Notes: generated by a model from the letters alone, not told the origin. 64,000 nucleotides of DNA from Thalassospiraceae bacterium LMO-SO8 (GCA_031655335.1 CP134226.1:3096001-3160000); one strand, 5' to 3'; positions 50,591-59,330 are shown, counted from the first letter of the stretch. A program made the numbers and translations.

Positions 50591-51654
50591 CCGCCGGTGA
50601 TCGGCCCATGACGCGGGTTCTGACCTGGCTCTATATCGGACTGGGTGTGGCGTTGTTGGCCTGGGTGGTTGCCGAGGTCGATTTCAAAGCCGCCCTGGCC
50701 AGCATTCTCGGCATGGGCTGGCAGGGGTTGGCGGCGGCCTTCGCGATCTATCTCGCGGCCTTTTATATCGACAGCCTGTCCTGGCATCTGGCCATCCTGC
50801 GCCTGCCCTTGACGCTCCGCTGGTCCTATATCGTGTGGCGTATCCGCATGGTCGGCGAGGCCTTCAACACCGTGCTGCCTGCGGGCGGGTTCGGCGGCGA
50901 GCCGATCAAGGCGGTGCTTCTGAAGCGCCATCACGCGGTCAGTTACCGCGAGGGCATCGCCTCGATCATCTTGGCGCGCACGGTGAACCTGATCGGCTTG
51001 GTCGTCTTCATGCTGATCGGTCTGATCCTGCTGGCCGGGCACGAGGCCGGCGGGCGATATGGCGCCTTCGCGCTCGGCGGGTTCCTGTTCCTGACCTTCG
51101 GAATCGGGGTTCTGTTCGCGGTCCAGAAATTCCGCGCGGCGTCGTGGACGGGAACGCGCCTGGGCCGCACGCGCCTGGGTGCCCGTATCGAGGCCGCGCT
51201 CGAGCATATCAACGACGTTGAGGACCGGCTGCACCATTTCTATGCGGAGCGGCCCTGGCGCTTCGTGCCGGCTGTGCTGCTCGCGCTCATCAACTGGGTG
51301 ATCGGGGCGGCGGAAACCTATGCGATTCTCTATTTTCTGGGATATCCGGTGACGCCGGGCGAAGCCCTCATCATCGAATCCGTGAACCAGATGGTGCGCG
51401 CCGCGACCTTCTTCGTGCCCGCCAACCTGGGCACCCAGGACAGTGCGTTGATCATCCTGGCCGGGGCCGTCACGGGGTCGCCCGAGGCCGGCGTGGCCTT
51501 GGCGGCGGTCAAGCGCATCCGTGAAATCGTCTTCGTGGTTTGGGGATTTGCGCTGGGGTCGATCTATTCCCTGCGCGGTCTGCTGAAATCGGCCGAACGC
51601 GGCAACGGGGACGGGGGCGGCGAAGGTGAAGGTAACGGCCTGCCGTCAGGCTGA
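50587..51654 (+). CDS. hpnL: HpnL-like integral membrane protein (lysylphosphatidylglycerol synthase TM domain family)
   Basis: A 355-residue protein with about seven to eight membrane segments of the UPF0104/MprF-transmembrane type. Recognisable stretches are FNTVLPAGGFGGEPIKAVLL, ASIILARTVNLIGLVVFMLI and MVRAATFFVPANLGTQDSALI. HpnL proteins are found in hopanoid clusters and may flip lipids; function is unproven. Its ATG overlaps the hpnN stop (ATGA at 50587-50590). The tail is Gly/Glu-rich. It is convergent with the MlaC-like gene, two bases apart. Confidence 0.83.
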   Translation: MTAGDRPMTRVLTWLYIGLGVALLAWVVAEVDFKAALASILGMGWQGLAAAFAIYLAAFYIDSLSWHLAILRLPLTLRWSYIVWRIRMVGEAFNTVLPAGGFGGEPIKAVLLKRHHAVSYREGIASIILARTVNLIGLVVFMLIGLILLAGHEAGGRYGAFALGGFLFLTFGIGVLFAVQKFRAASWTGTRLGRTRLGARIEAALEHINDVEDRLHHFYAERPWRFVPAVLLALINWVIGAAETYAILYFLGYPVTPGEALIIESVNQMVRAATFFVPANLGTQDSALIILAGAVTGSPEAGVALAAVKRIREIVFVVWGFALGSIYSLRGLLKSAERGNGDGGGEGEGNGLPSG

Positions 51655-51656
51655 GC

Positions 51657-52298
51657 CTATCCGCCGAGCAGAACCTGGGTCTTCTCCCGCAAGGCGTCGG
51701 TCAAGGCGGGCAGGCCGTTCTTCACGATGCTTTTGAATTCGGAAATATGTTTGGCGAGCTGGCTGATCGATGTCGTTCCGCGGCGCACCAGGACGTCATA
51801 GACACCCCATCGCCCGTCCTTGAAGACCATCAGGTAGGTCAGCGTGACCGGCTCCTTGCCGGTCAATTCCGTCTCCACCAGAACGGTGCCTTTCTGCGGG
51901 CCCGGTTTTTGCCCGTGATCGATGAAGGCCTGGCCGGACCAGCCGTCGAACTGATTGGCGTAGGTGCCGATGGTCCAGCGGCGAAAGACGTCGAGCAGGG
52001 CCGTCTGTTCCGCCGGCGTGGCGTTCTTCCAGGGCCGCCGTCCGGCCGATTGACGCGCGGTCAGATCAAGATGGAAGGCCTTGTCCACGGCCGGCGCCAG
52101 GGTCTCGAAGCGGCCTTTCACGCCGAGTGCGTCCGCGCGCTTCATGACGTCGAGCAGGGTGGCATGGAAAGTGGTGACGACCTCGCCGGCCTGGGTGGTC
52201 CGTGGCGCCTGAGCGACAGCGGGAATGGCGCCCGCGATCAGCAACAGGATCGCGATGATGAGGGAGGCGACGGGCATGGACGTTGAATGATTGCGCAT
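51657..52298 (-). CDS. MlaC/HpnM-like periplasmic lipid-binding protein
   Basis: A 213-residue exported protein with a signal peptide (MPVASLIIAILLLIAGAIPA then VAQAPRT). The MlaC-like body includes FHATLLDVMKRADALGVKGR, TPAEQTALLDVFRRWTIGTY and a C-terminal YDVLVRRGTTSISQLAKH. It should carry a lipid across the periplasm. The start may be 52298 or the ATG at 52277 just before the signal peptide. It is 61 bases downstream of a paralog in the same orientation, so the two are probably one operon. Confidence 0.82.
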   Translation of the reverse strand: MRNHSTSMPVASLIIAILLLIAGAIPAVAQAPRTTQAGEVVTTFHATLLDVMKRADALGVKGRFETLAPAVDKAFHLDLTARQSAGRRPWKNATPAEQTALLDVFRRWTIGTYANQFDGWSGQAFIDHGQKPGPQKGTVLVETELTGKEPVTLTYLMVFKDGRWGVYDVLVRRGTTSISQLAKHISEFKSIVKNGLPALTDALREKTQVLLGG

Positions 52299-52359
52299 AG
52301 GCGAACACTTAAGCCGGGTTTCGCGGCCATGCCAGGGGCGGTTCCCGGGCGATGGAATT

Positions 52360-53004
52360 TTACTTGCCGGCCTTGGCCGTGCGGCCCGACGCGAGAATCT
52401 CGTCCGCCTTGGCGTTCAGCAGGTTGGTCAGGCCGGTAATTCCGCTGTCTTCAAGGGTTCGGCGGTATTCGTCGCGGCGTTTGATGAGCTGCGAAATGGT
52501 GCCGTCCAGAAGGACATCGATGATTCGCCATTTTTCGCCGAACTTGCGCAGGCGATAGGTCACTTTTACGTTCGAATCCGACTGCCGTTCCAATTCCGTT
52601 TCAACCAGGACGGACCCGTCCTTGATGGACCGTGTGCCGACCGTCTTGAAGGTTTCGCCGCCGTATCCGGAAAACAGCACGGCAAGCTCGCCGGCGCTCA
52701 AGCGCCGCGCCGCGTCGTTCAATTTTCGGCGTGCGTCCTGGTCGGCCTTGGCCCAATGCGCGCCGGATACGAAGCTGACCATCAGAGGCATGTGGAAATA
52801 GCGGTCGAGATGCTCGAGGAATTTCGTGTAACGTCCTGAAACACCAAGGTTATCGCTGTCTTTCATGACGGCGAGAAGATCTCTGTGGAATGCGTCCACC
52901 ACGGTCTCAGGCATGTCGGCGCGGACGGTCGAAGGTGCCACGGCAAAGGTGATGAACACCCATGCCAGAGCGAGCTTGAGAGCTTGTCGGCGAAGTGGGA
53001 TCAT
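52360..53004 (-). CDS. MlaC/HpnM-like periplasmic lipid-binding protein
   Basis: A 214-residue exported protein with a signal peptide (LKLALAWVFITFAVAPSTVRA). The body follows MlaC/HpnM: FHRDLLAVMKDSDNLGVSGRY, FHMPLMVSFVSGAHWAKA, RIIDVLLDGTISQLIKRRDEY. The ATG at 53004 has GGAGG eleven bases upstream. It heads the two-gene minus-strand operon with the paralog at 51657 and faces an MlaA-like gene, so these proteins likely exchange lipid with the outer-membrane component. Hopanoid specificity is inferred from context. Confidence 0.84.
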   Translation of the reverse strand: MIPLRRQALKLALAWVFITFAVAPSTVRADMPETVVDAFHRDLLAVMKDSDNLGVSGRYTKFLEHLDRYFHMPLMVSFVSGAHWAKADQDARRKLNDAARRLSAGELAVLFSGYGGETFKTVGTRSIKDGSVLVETELERQSDSNVKVTYRLRKFGEKWRIIDVLLDGTISQLIKRRDEYRRTLEDSGITGLTNLLNAKADEILASGRTAKAGK

Positions 53005-53241
53005 GATTACGAGTGCCTCCCTTGTGCGCCAGGATATGCATTTTTCCACGCGGTTCAAGCGCCCTGGCATAGGGCCTGGGTGCACGCCGACATCACGATT
53101 TAGTTAGCGGTCAACGGTAAATAAATTACTTTGAATCGGTTGCGGGGGGTGGCAACTTCACTTATTACTTCACGGCAACGGATGACGCGCCTGGGCACGT
53201 CGCATTGCCAAGCAGATTCAACCGGCTGCCAAAGGGTGGTC

Positions 53242-54147
53242 GTGACGAGGAAATGGGGCTGGGTTTTGATCGGTAAGTTTCGGAACTTCGCGGTCGGCGC
53301 GTTTTTTGCGGCTAGCTTGTCCTTGGGGTCGGCCCAGGCGGACGATCAAGCTCGGGTTCTGTCGTTCCAGGGCGAATTGGTCGCGCAGGCGGATGTCCAA
53401 CTGTCCCAGGCGGACGATACGGGCAACGATCCCCTGGAAAGCATGAACCGGGCCATCTTCTCCTTCAACGAAGGGGTGCAGGAAGGCCTTCTGCGACCGA
53501 TCGCCAATACCTACAATTCGACGGTTCCGGCGACCGGCCGGCAGGCGCTCAAGAACATGTTCGACAACCTGTCGTCGCCGATCACGTTCGTCAACGATGT
53601 GCTGCAGTTCGAATTCGAACGCGCGTTGGTGACCTTCATGCGCACGTTCCTCAACACCACCGTCGGCATGGCCGGCATGGTCGATATGGCGTCCGAGATG
53701 GGCTTCCAGAAACATAGTGAGGATTTCGGTCAGACCCTGGGCGTTTGGGGCGTGGGCGAAGGCTTCTATGTCGTGCTGCCGATCCTCGGCCCGTCCAATC
53801 CGCGCGATGCGATTGGGCGCCTGTTGATCGACGGCTATTTCGATCCGCTGGGCTACTATCTGGACAATATCGACGCGGACGAGATCAGCTTGGCCCTCGA
53901 TGTCGTCGACGGTCTTCTGGAATACGCCGATGTGGTCGAGGAACTGGACCAGATCAAGAAGACCTCGGTCGATTACTATGCGGCGATCCGCTCGCTCTAT
54001 CGTCAGAAGCGCAATGCGGAAATCTCCAATGGTCAGAACCTGGACCTGCCGCCGATCCCCGATCTCGCGCCGGAAATCCGCAGCGAATTGCCTGCTGGTG
54101 GCGGGCTGGATACCTCGTTCGCGAAACTGAGCCAGACCGTTCAGTAA
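53242..54147 (+). CDS. MlaA/VacJ family outer-membrane lipid-transport protein, apparently not lipidated
   Basis: About 301 residues from a GTG at 53242 (AAAGG six bases upstream); the start is uncertain. A signal peptide (NFAVGAFFAASLSLGSAQA) ends in AQA-D rather than a lipobox cysteine, so unlike E. coli MlaA it seems not to be a lipoprotein. The MlaA core is plain: DPLESMNRAIFSFNEGV, PITFVNDVLQFE, DFGQTLGVWGVGEGFYVVLP and GYFDPLGYYLD. MlaA removes lipids from the outer leaflet and passes them to MlaC-type carriers. Adjacent MlaC/HpnM genes support this; MlaDEF is absent from the window. Confidence 0.86.
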   Translation: MTRKWGWVLIGKFRNFAVGAFFAASLSLGSAQADDQARVLSFQGELVAQADVQLSQADDTGNDPLESMNRAIFSFNEGVQEGLLRPIANTYNSTVPATGRQALKNMFDNLSSPITFVNDVLQFEFERALVTFMRTFLNTTVGMAGMVDMASEMGFQKHSEDFGQTLGVWGVGEGFYVVLPILGPSNPRDAIGRLLIDGYFDPLGYYLDNIDADEISLALDVVDGLLEYADVVEELDQIKKTSVDYYAAIRSLYRQKRNAEISNGQNLDLPPIPDLAPEIRSELPAGGGLDTSFAKLSQTVQ

Positions 54148-54334
54148 CGGGCCATTGCCCGGGGATCTTCCCCAAAACCTTGAAATTTCAGACGAGTCTC
54201 GTTATAGTAACGGGGTTGGTGCCCATATGGGGCCAGCCGTGAATTGCCCGGCTTAACGGCGGGCGGAGTGGGCGTTGCGGTCGATAGGCCGTTACGTCCG
54301 AAGACGCCATATTGCTTCATAAGGAGGATAAGGC

Positions 54335-54487
54335 ATGAACGCTTACCTGCGCTTTGACCGCACGAATTCATCCTTCCCTGTGTCTGACTTTGTATCTGGA
54401 TATGCGTCCGCTTCGGCGGGACGCAGTGCTTGCCGCGCGCCGTTCGGTGTCGGGAAATGCCTTTGGCATGCCCCCGACCTGCCATAG
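54335..54487 (+). CDS. 50-residue ORF upstream of rpoH
   Basis: It starts MNAYLRFDRTNSSFPVSDF and has a textbook ribosome binding site AAGGAGG (54321-54327) seven bases before the ATG. It ends at TAG 54485-54487, 79 bases before rpoH. Inside it, GCGTCC and GGACGC (54404-54424) form a hairpin capped by a UUCG-type loop, and ATGCC-TTT-GGCAT makes a second. It could be a small protein or a leader peptide whose translation affects rpoH. No family was recognised. Confidence 0.5.
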   Translation: MNAYLRFDRTNSSFPVSDFVSGYASASAGRSACRAPFGVGKCLWHAPDLP

Positions 54488-54566
54488 AGCCGCCGTATTC
54501 GAAATCTAGAACTCAAATCATGTCCTTAGGCGGTTCCACGCCGCCCCAACAGGGGAAGAAGAGAAA

Positions 54567-55451
54567 ATGACAACGATGACAGTACCTGCCGTTCCGACCG
54601 AAGGAGGCCTGAGCCAGTATTTCCGCGAGATATGGAAGTTCCCCCTTCTGGAGAAGGAAGAGGAACAAAGGCTGGCGCTGCGCTGGACCGAGCATGGCGA
54701 CGTTGATGCCGCCCATATGCTGGTCACTTCGCACCTGCGTCTGGTCGCCAAGATCGCCATGGGATATCGGGGCTACGGCCTGCCGGTCGCGGACCTGATT
54801 TCCGAAGGCAACATCGGCCTGATGAAGGCCGTGAAGAAGTTTGAACCGGAGCGCGGTTTCCGCCTGTCCACCTACGCCATGTGGTGGATCAAGGCGGCGA
54901 TCACCGAATACATCTTGAAGTCCTGGTCTTTGGTCAAGATGGGCACCGTCGCCTCTCAGAAGAAGTTGTTCTTCAGCCTGCGCGGTCTGAAGGGCCGACT
55001 GAAGATCATGGATTCGGGTGAATTGAACCCGGAAGACGCCCGGCGCATTTCCGAGGAAGTCGGCGTATCGACCGACGACATCGCCTACATGAACCGGCGG
55101 CTCGCGGCCCGCGACATGTCCCTGAACGCCCCGGTGACCCAGGAAGAAGGCGCCGTCGAATTCCAGGATACCCTGGTTGACGACCGCCCCAGCCCGGAAG
55201 CCATGTTCGGCGACACGGAGGAAGACAACTTCCGCCGCACCCTGGTTCAGGAAGCCATGGCGGCCTTGCCCAAGCGCGAGCGTGAGATTTTCGTCGAGCG
55301 CCGCCTGACGGACGAGCCCGCGACCCTCGAGGATTTGGGGGGGCAGTACGGCATCAGCCGGGAACGGGTGCGTCAGCTCGAAAACCGGGCCTTCGAAAAG
55401 GTCCAGAAGCACGTCGCCCGGGCCCTTGCCGATACGGTCGGCGCCGTATAG
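54567..55451 (+). CDS. rpoH: RNA polymerase heat-shock sigma factor RpoH
   Basis: A 294-residue sigma-70 family factor. Region 2 shows HLRLVAKIAMGYRGYGLPV, DLISEGNIGLMKAVKKFEP and RLSTYAMWWIKAAITEYIL. The RpoH box is QKKLFFSLRGL. Region 4 ends DLGGQYGISRERVRQLENRAF. It directs RNA polymerase to heat-shock promoters and is itself commonly controlled by DnaK, protease and translation. Alphaproteobacteria often have two RpoH paralogs; which one this is cannot be told. A strong hairpin follows at 55500-55530. Confidence 0.93.
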   Translation: MTTMTVPAVPTEGGLSQYFREIWKFPLLEKEEEQRLALRWTEHGDVDAAHMLVTSHLRLVAKIAMGYRGYGLPVADLISEGNIGLMKAVKKFEPERGFRLSTYAMWWIKAAITEYILKSWSLVKMGTVASQKKLFFSLRGLKGRLKIMDSGELNPEDARRISEEVGVSTDDIAYMNRRLAARDMSLNAPVTQEEGAVEFQDTLVDDRPSPEAMFGDTEEDNFRRTLVQEAMAALPKREREIFVERRLTDEPATLEDLGGQYGISRERVRQLENRAFEKVQKHVARALADTVGAV

Positions 55452-55499
55452 ACGCATCGGCCCGTTTTGGCGCGTCCCCAACCCCGGACACCCATCGCG

Positions 55500-55530
55500 C
55501 ACCCGGCGCCGCGGAAAGCGGCGCCGGGTG
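55500..55530 (+). terminator. Strong hairpin terminator after rpoH
   Basis: A perfect 13-bp inverted repeat (55500-55512 and 55518-55530) encloses the loop GGAAA, 49 bases after the rpoH stop. The downstream tract ATTGCGTTT is only partly T-rich, so release may be Rho-aided, but stem strength makes it the likely end of the rpoH transcript. Confidence 0.65.
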
Positions 55531-55596
55531 ATTGCGTTTGGGGGATCTGCTAGGCTCCGAACAGCTTGTCCGAATGCGTTTGAGGGCCCCCGTGCC

Positions 55597-56361
55597 ATGC
55601 TTGTCCTGTTCACCGATTTCGGCTTTCAAGGTCCCTATGTGGGGCAGATGAAGGCGGTTCTGCACGCGGGCGCGCCGGGGGTCCCGGTGATCGATCTGAT
55701 GCACGATGCGCCGCCTTTCGATCCGCGGTCTTCCGCCTATCTGTTGGCGGCGTTGGCGGGCGAACTTGCCCCCGGCGCCGTGGTCCTGGGCATCGTCGAT
55801 CCGGGGGTGGGAACGGACCGCCGCGCGCTTGCCGTGGAAGTGGACGGGCGCTGGTTCATAGGGCCTGACAACGGCCTTTTCGCATTGACGGTCCGGCGGG
55901 CGGCGGTGGCGCGGGCATGGGAAATTACCTGGCGCCCGGACAGGCTTTCAGCCAGCTTTCACGGTCGCGACCTGTTTGCGCCGGTGGCGGCGGCGATCGC
56001 CGCAGGCGGGACGTTCGTCGGTACCTTCCCGGGGCGGGAAATCGCCGTTCAGGAGGTCGACCGGAACGACTGGCCGGATGAATTAGAGCGAATTGTATAT
56101 ATCGACGGATTCGGCAACGCGATTTCCGGCATGCGCGCAGAAAACCTCTCGCCAAACCACCGGATTCTAGTTCACAATGTTGAAATCAAAGGCGAAAAGA
56201 CCTTCGCCTCGGTTCCGCCGGACAGCTTGTTCTGGTACGCGAATTCGAGTGGTCTGGTCGAAATCGCCTGTAACCGAGGGCGGGCGGATCGGCGCTTGGG
56301 ATTGTCGGTCGGAACGGGGGTTCGTGTCGTTGGAAATCAATCTGTGACAGTAGTTACTTGA
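55597..56361 (+). CDS. SAM hydroxide adenosyltransferase (DUF62/chlorinase-fluorinase family)
   Basis: A 254-residue protein of the SAM-dependent chlorinase/fluorinase superfamily. The motifs are LFTDFGFQGPYVGQMKAVL, a Ser-rich SSAYLLAALAG, GIVDPGVGTDRRALAV and FIGPDNGLFAL, with a C-terminal domain IVYIDGFGNAISG. The DUF62 members hydrolyse SAM to adenosine and methionine using an Asp/Arg/His water-activating set rather than halogenating. The ATG at 55597 gives MLVLFTDFGF. It is separated from rpoH by a terminator. SAM turnover might relate to the SAM-using HpnH, but that is speculation. Confidence 0.87.
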   Translation: MLVLFTDFGFQGPYVGQMKAVLHAGAPGVPVIDLMHDAPPFDPRSSAYLLAALAGELAPGAVVLGIVDPGVGTDRRALAVEVDGRWFIGPDNGLFALTVRRAAVARAWEITWRPDRLSASFHGRDLFAPVAAAIAAGGTFVGTFPGREIAVQEVDRNDWPDELERIVYIDGFGNAISGMRAENLSPNHRILVHNVEIKGEKTFASVPPDSLFWYANSSGLVEIACNRGRADRRLGLSVGTGVRVVGNQSVTVVT

Positions 56362-56455
56362 TGGCCTATACAGGGAACTAACTGTACTGCAAAGGTGCAG
56401 ATAAAGCCGTGTGCCATTGAGGGCCTGTCCGCAAGGGAGTTTAGCCGCTGCGTTC

Positions 56456-56471
56456 GTTCACGCGCGTGAAC
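56456..56471. promoter_or_regulatory. Perfect 16-bp palindrome upstream of the MBL gene
   Basis: GTTCACGCGCGTGAAC is a perfect palindrome 25 bases before the ATG at 56497. It is close enough to the start to act as an operator or as an mRNA hairpin over the ribosome binding region. No regulator gene is adjacent. Confidence 0.4.
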
Positions 56472-56496
56472 AGACAGCGAAAGTCTGCATGAGATC

Positions 56497-57327
56497 ATGG
56501 CCATCCGTCTGAAATTTTGGGGAGTTAGAGGAAGCATTGCCTGCGCCACGCCGCAGCACATGAAGTATGGCGGCAACACCAGTTGCATCGAGGTCGAGGC
56601 GGGTGACTATCGGTTCGTCATGGACGCGGGCACCGGCATCCGGTCTTACGGCAACGCTTTCCTTCAGTCCGGCGCGAAATGCTCCCACTTGCTGCTGACC
56701 CACACCCATTGGGATCATATCAACGGGTTCCCGTTCTTTGTGCCTGCCTATAATCCCGAGTACGCCATCCATATCATGGCCGGCCATCTGAAAAGCCGCG
56801 GCGACGAGGGCATTCAGGACATCCTGTCGACCCAGATGCATAACCCCATGTTTCCGGTGCCGCTTGAGGCCATGCAGGCCAAGCTGCGGTTCGAGGACTT
56901 CGATGCGGGCGACAGCTTTTCCCTGCCGTCGGACATCACGGTGAAGACGGCGCCCCTGAATCACCCCAACGGCGCCACCGGATACCGGATCGAACACGAG
57001 GGGGCGGCGATCTGCTATGTCACCGATACGGAACACACGCCGGGCAAGCTGGATGAAAACATCCTGGGCCTGATCGAGGGCGCCGATCTGGTGATCTATG
57101 ACAGCACCTACACCGAGGAAGAGTTTCCCGCCAAGGTCGGCTGGGGTCATTCGACCTGGAACGAGGGCATGCGTCTGTGCCGGGCGGCCAACGTCAAGCG
57201 CATGGCGATCTTCCACCATGATCCGGAACACGACGACGCCTTCATGGATAAATTGGCGATCGAGGCCGAGGCGGCCTGGGAAGGCAACTTCGTCAGCCGC
57301 GAAGGCATGGAACTGATCATCGAGTGA
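56497..57327 (+). CDS. MBL-fold metallo-hydrolase
   Basis: A 276-residue cytosolic metallo-beta-lactamase-fold protein. The metal motif HTHWDH is at 69-74, followed by a distal His region in PLNHPNGATGY and metal Asp in CYVTDTEHTPG, and an IFHHDPEHDD motif near the end. It opens LKFWGVRGSIACATPQ, typical of a common proteobacterial family related to phosphodiesterases and RNase Z-like proteins. It is probably a phosphodiester or cyclic nucleotide hydrolase; the substrate is unknown. It is monocistronic and convergent with motB. Confidence 0.87.
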   Translation: MAIRLKFWGVRGSIACATPQHMKYGGNTSCIEVEAGDYRFVMDAGTGIRSYGNAFLQSGAKCSHLLLTHTHWDHINGFPFFVPAYNPEYAIHIMAGHLKSRGDEGIQDILSTQMHNPMFPVPLEAMQAKLRFEDFDAGDSFSLPSDITVKTAPLNHPNGATGYRIEHEGAAICYVTDTEHTPGKLDENILGLIEGADLVIYDSTYTEEEFPAKVGWGHSTWNEGMRLCRAANVKRMAIFHHDPEHDDAFMDKLAIEAEAAWEGNFVSREGMELIIE

Positions 57328-57422
57328 TCCGGCCCGCGGCCGCCGCGTAAGCGCCGCGTTCTAATTTTATGAATTGAGATTGGGGCGTTCGCGCCGGCCT
57401 GTACCGGCCCGCTGGCGAAGGC

Positions 57423-58298
57423 CTATTGCTGCGCGGGGGCCGGTTGGCCCTCGACGGCGGCGGGCGGGACATCCTGGGGCGTCTGGGCTTCCTGGGGCGT
57501 TTGACCTTCCTGCGGGGCCTGGCCTTCCTGCGGCGGCTGTCCTTCGCCCTGCTGTTCCTTGGCGCGCTTCTCCGCCTCGGCCTTGGCGCGAATAACGGCA
57601 AGGTGCTGGTACCAGACCTCGCGCTCCTTGAGGGACATGGCGGTCACGCGGATCGACGTGCGCCGGTTGGTCATCTGGTTTTCCGGGATCGGCACGCCTT
57701 CCTCGGTGCGGTTCGGAACCTTCGGCTTCTGGTCGGCGAAACCAGTGGCGCTCATTTTCAAAGGATCGACAAACTGCCGGTCCGCGAAGAACCGCACCAC
57801 CGTCGCGGCGCGCGACGTCGACAACTCCCAGTTCGAGGGAAAGCGTTCCGTCGAAATGGGCTCGTCGTCCGTATGGCCCTCGATCTGAACGTTGTAGGTG
57901 GCGTAACGCGGCGCGCTGATCGTCTGGGCGATCTTTTCCAGGTAGGGAATGGCTTCCTCGCGCAACTCCGCCGAGCCGGGCTTGTAGAAGGCGCCGGACG
58001 ACAGTTCGATGACCACACCCTTGGAGTCCTTGGACACCTGCACCGCGCGGTCTGCCTGCATCTGGAACACGACGTCCTCCAGATCGATCTTCAGCTTTTC
58101 CGTGGGCGAGGCATCGTCGTCGGACGACCCGATCTTTTCCTTGATCGCGGCGGCCGCTTCCTCGAAGGCGGGAATGTCGAATTCGGCGAAGGTCAACATC
58201 ATCACGAAAAAGCACATCAGCAGCGTGATGGCGTCGGCATAGGTGACCAGCCAGTCTTCTTTCTCTTCTTGCGGGGATGGTTTGATCGGGACTCCCAT
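57423..58298 (-). CDS. motB: MotB, flagellar motor stator protein
   Basis: A 291-residue stator subunit. The single N-terminal transmembrane segment carries the ion-binding Asp in WLVTYADAITLLMCFFVMML. A plug/linker follows, then an OmpA-like peptidoglycan-binding domain (VQIEGHTDDEPISTERFPSN; LSTSRAATVVRFF; NRRTSIRV). The C-terminus is an unusual Gln/Pro-rich tail with repeated PQEGQ-type units from about residue 250. It anchors the stator to the cell wall. It is coupled with motA 51 bases upstream. Confidence 0.92.
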   Translation of the reverse strand: MGVPIKPSPQEEKEDWLVTYADAITLLMCFFVMMLTFAEFDIPAFEEAAAAIKEKIGSSDDDASPTEKLKIDLEDVVFQMQADRAVQVSKDSKGVVIELSSGAFYKPGSAELREEAIPYLEKIAQTISAPRYATYNVQIEGHTDDEPISTERFPSNWELSTSRAATVVRFFADRQFVDPLKMSATGFADQKPKVPNRTEEGVPIPENQMTNRRTSIRVTAMSLKEREVWYQHLAVIRAKAEAEKRAKEQQGEGQPPQEGQAPQEGQTPQEAQTPQDVPPAAVEGQPAPAQQ

Positions 58299-58349
58299 GG
58301 CGTCAGCCTGCGCCGGCGGGCAATGGCACGAAAACCCGCCGTGGCATGG

Positions 58350-59144
58350 CTACCTCTTCATCTTGTCGATATTGAAGTGGATGGCCGGGTCAAGGAAGCT
58401 GTTCATGCGGTCCGCGATGTAGCGGGGGTTCTTCTTGTCGGCCAGAAGCGACAGTCCCTCGGCGATCAGGTAGTTGCGGAAGCGCACGATTTCCTCGCGC
58501 TGCTGGATTTTGGTCGCAGCCGGAATGAAGATCATGCGGGCGAACATGACGCCGTAGAGGGTCGTCAAAAGCGCGACCGCGAGGCCGGCGCCCAGCTGCG
58601 TCGGATCACCGCCCAGGTTGTCGAGCATGATAATCAGGCCGACCAGGGTCCCGATCATGCCGAACGCCGGGGCGGCGCCACCCATGCTGCGCAGGATGTC
58701 GACCTGCACGGTGTTGCGCCCGAAGGTCGATTCGATGGCGTTGGTCAGGATTTCGCGGACTTCCTCGCCGGTGTAACCGGAAATCACCATGTCGACGCCG
58801 AATTTCAGGAACTTGTCGCCGCGCACCGCTTTCTTGGCTTCGGCCTCAAGCGCCGGCGGACCGCTTTTCTGAACCGTGTAGGCCCAGCGGATGATTCGCC
58901 CGACTTCGGACTTCAGCACGTTGCGCCCGACCTTGGGCGAAAACAGGATGCGCCAGATCAGGCGCAGCGACAGCATGACGTAGCGCGGTTCGTAGGAAAT
59001 GAATGTTGCCGACAGGGTGCCGCCGACAACCATCAGAAGGCTCGAAAGGCTGAGAAAAATCAGGAAGTTGTCGGTGCTCATCATGACTGAGCCGATGAAC
59101 AGACCGAACGCGGCCAGCAACCCGACAAGTGTGGTAAACGACAT
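58350..59144 (-). CDS. motA: MotA, flagellar motor stator protein
   Basis: A 264-residue MotA/PomA-type inner-membrane protein with four transmembrane segments. The cytoplasmic loop contains EVREILTNAIESTFGRN and the channel helices PAFGMIGTLVGLIIMLDNLG and LGAGLAVALLTTLYGVMFAR. With MotB it forms the ion-conducting stator. The arrangement and length are closer to PomA-like 250-residue forms than to the long E. coli type. Whether protons or sodium are used cannot be told. Other flagellar genes are outside the window. Confidence 0.92.
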   Translation of the reverse strand: MSFTTLVGLLAAFGLFIGSVMMSTDNFLIFLSLSSLLMVVGGTLSATFISYEPRYVMLSLRLIWRILFSPKVGRNVLKSEVGRIIRWAYTVQKSGPPALEAEAKKAVRGDKFLKFGVDMVISGYTGEEVREILTNAIESTFGRNTVQVDILRSMGGAAPAFGMIGTLVGLIIMLDNLGGDPTQLGAGLAVALLTTLYGVMFARMIFIPAATKIQQREEIVRFRNYLIAEGLSLLADKKNPRYIADRMNSFLDPAIHFNIDKMKR

Positions 59145-59330
59145 GTCTTCCCCGGACCCCTACCAACGCGTGACGCACCTCACCAACAACGGGTCGGACG
59201 GCACACGGTGAACTCCCCTAGTAACCATCGTTTATAATAGATTGGCATAAAATAACAAATGGTTAGCGTTTCCCCCATTGCCCGGGGCCGGCAAACGGGG
59301 CGCGTCGCGGGGCTGGGGGCAGGACCGGCG

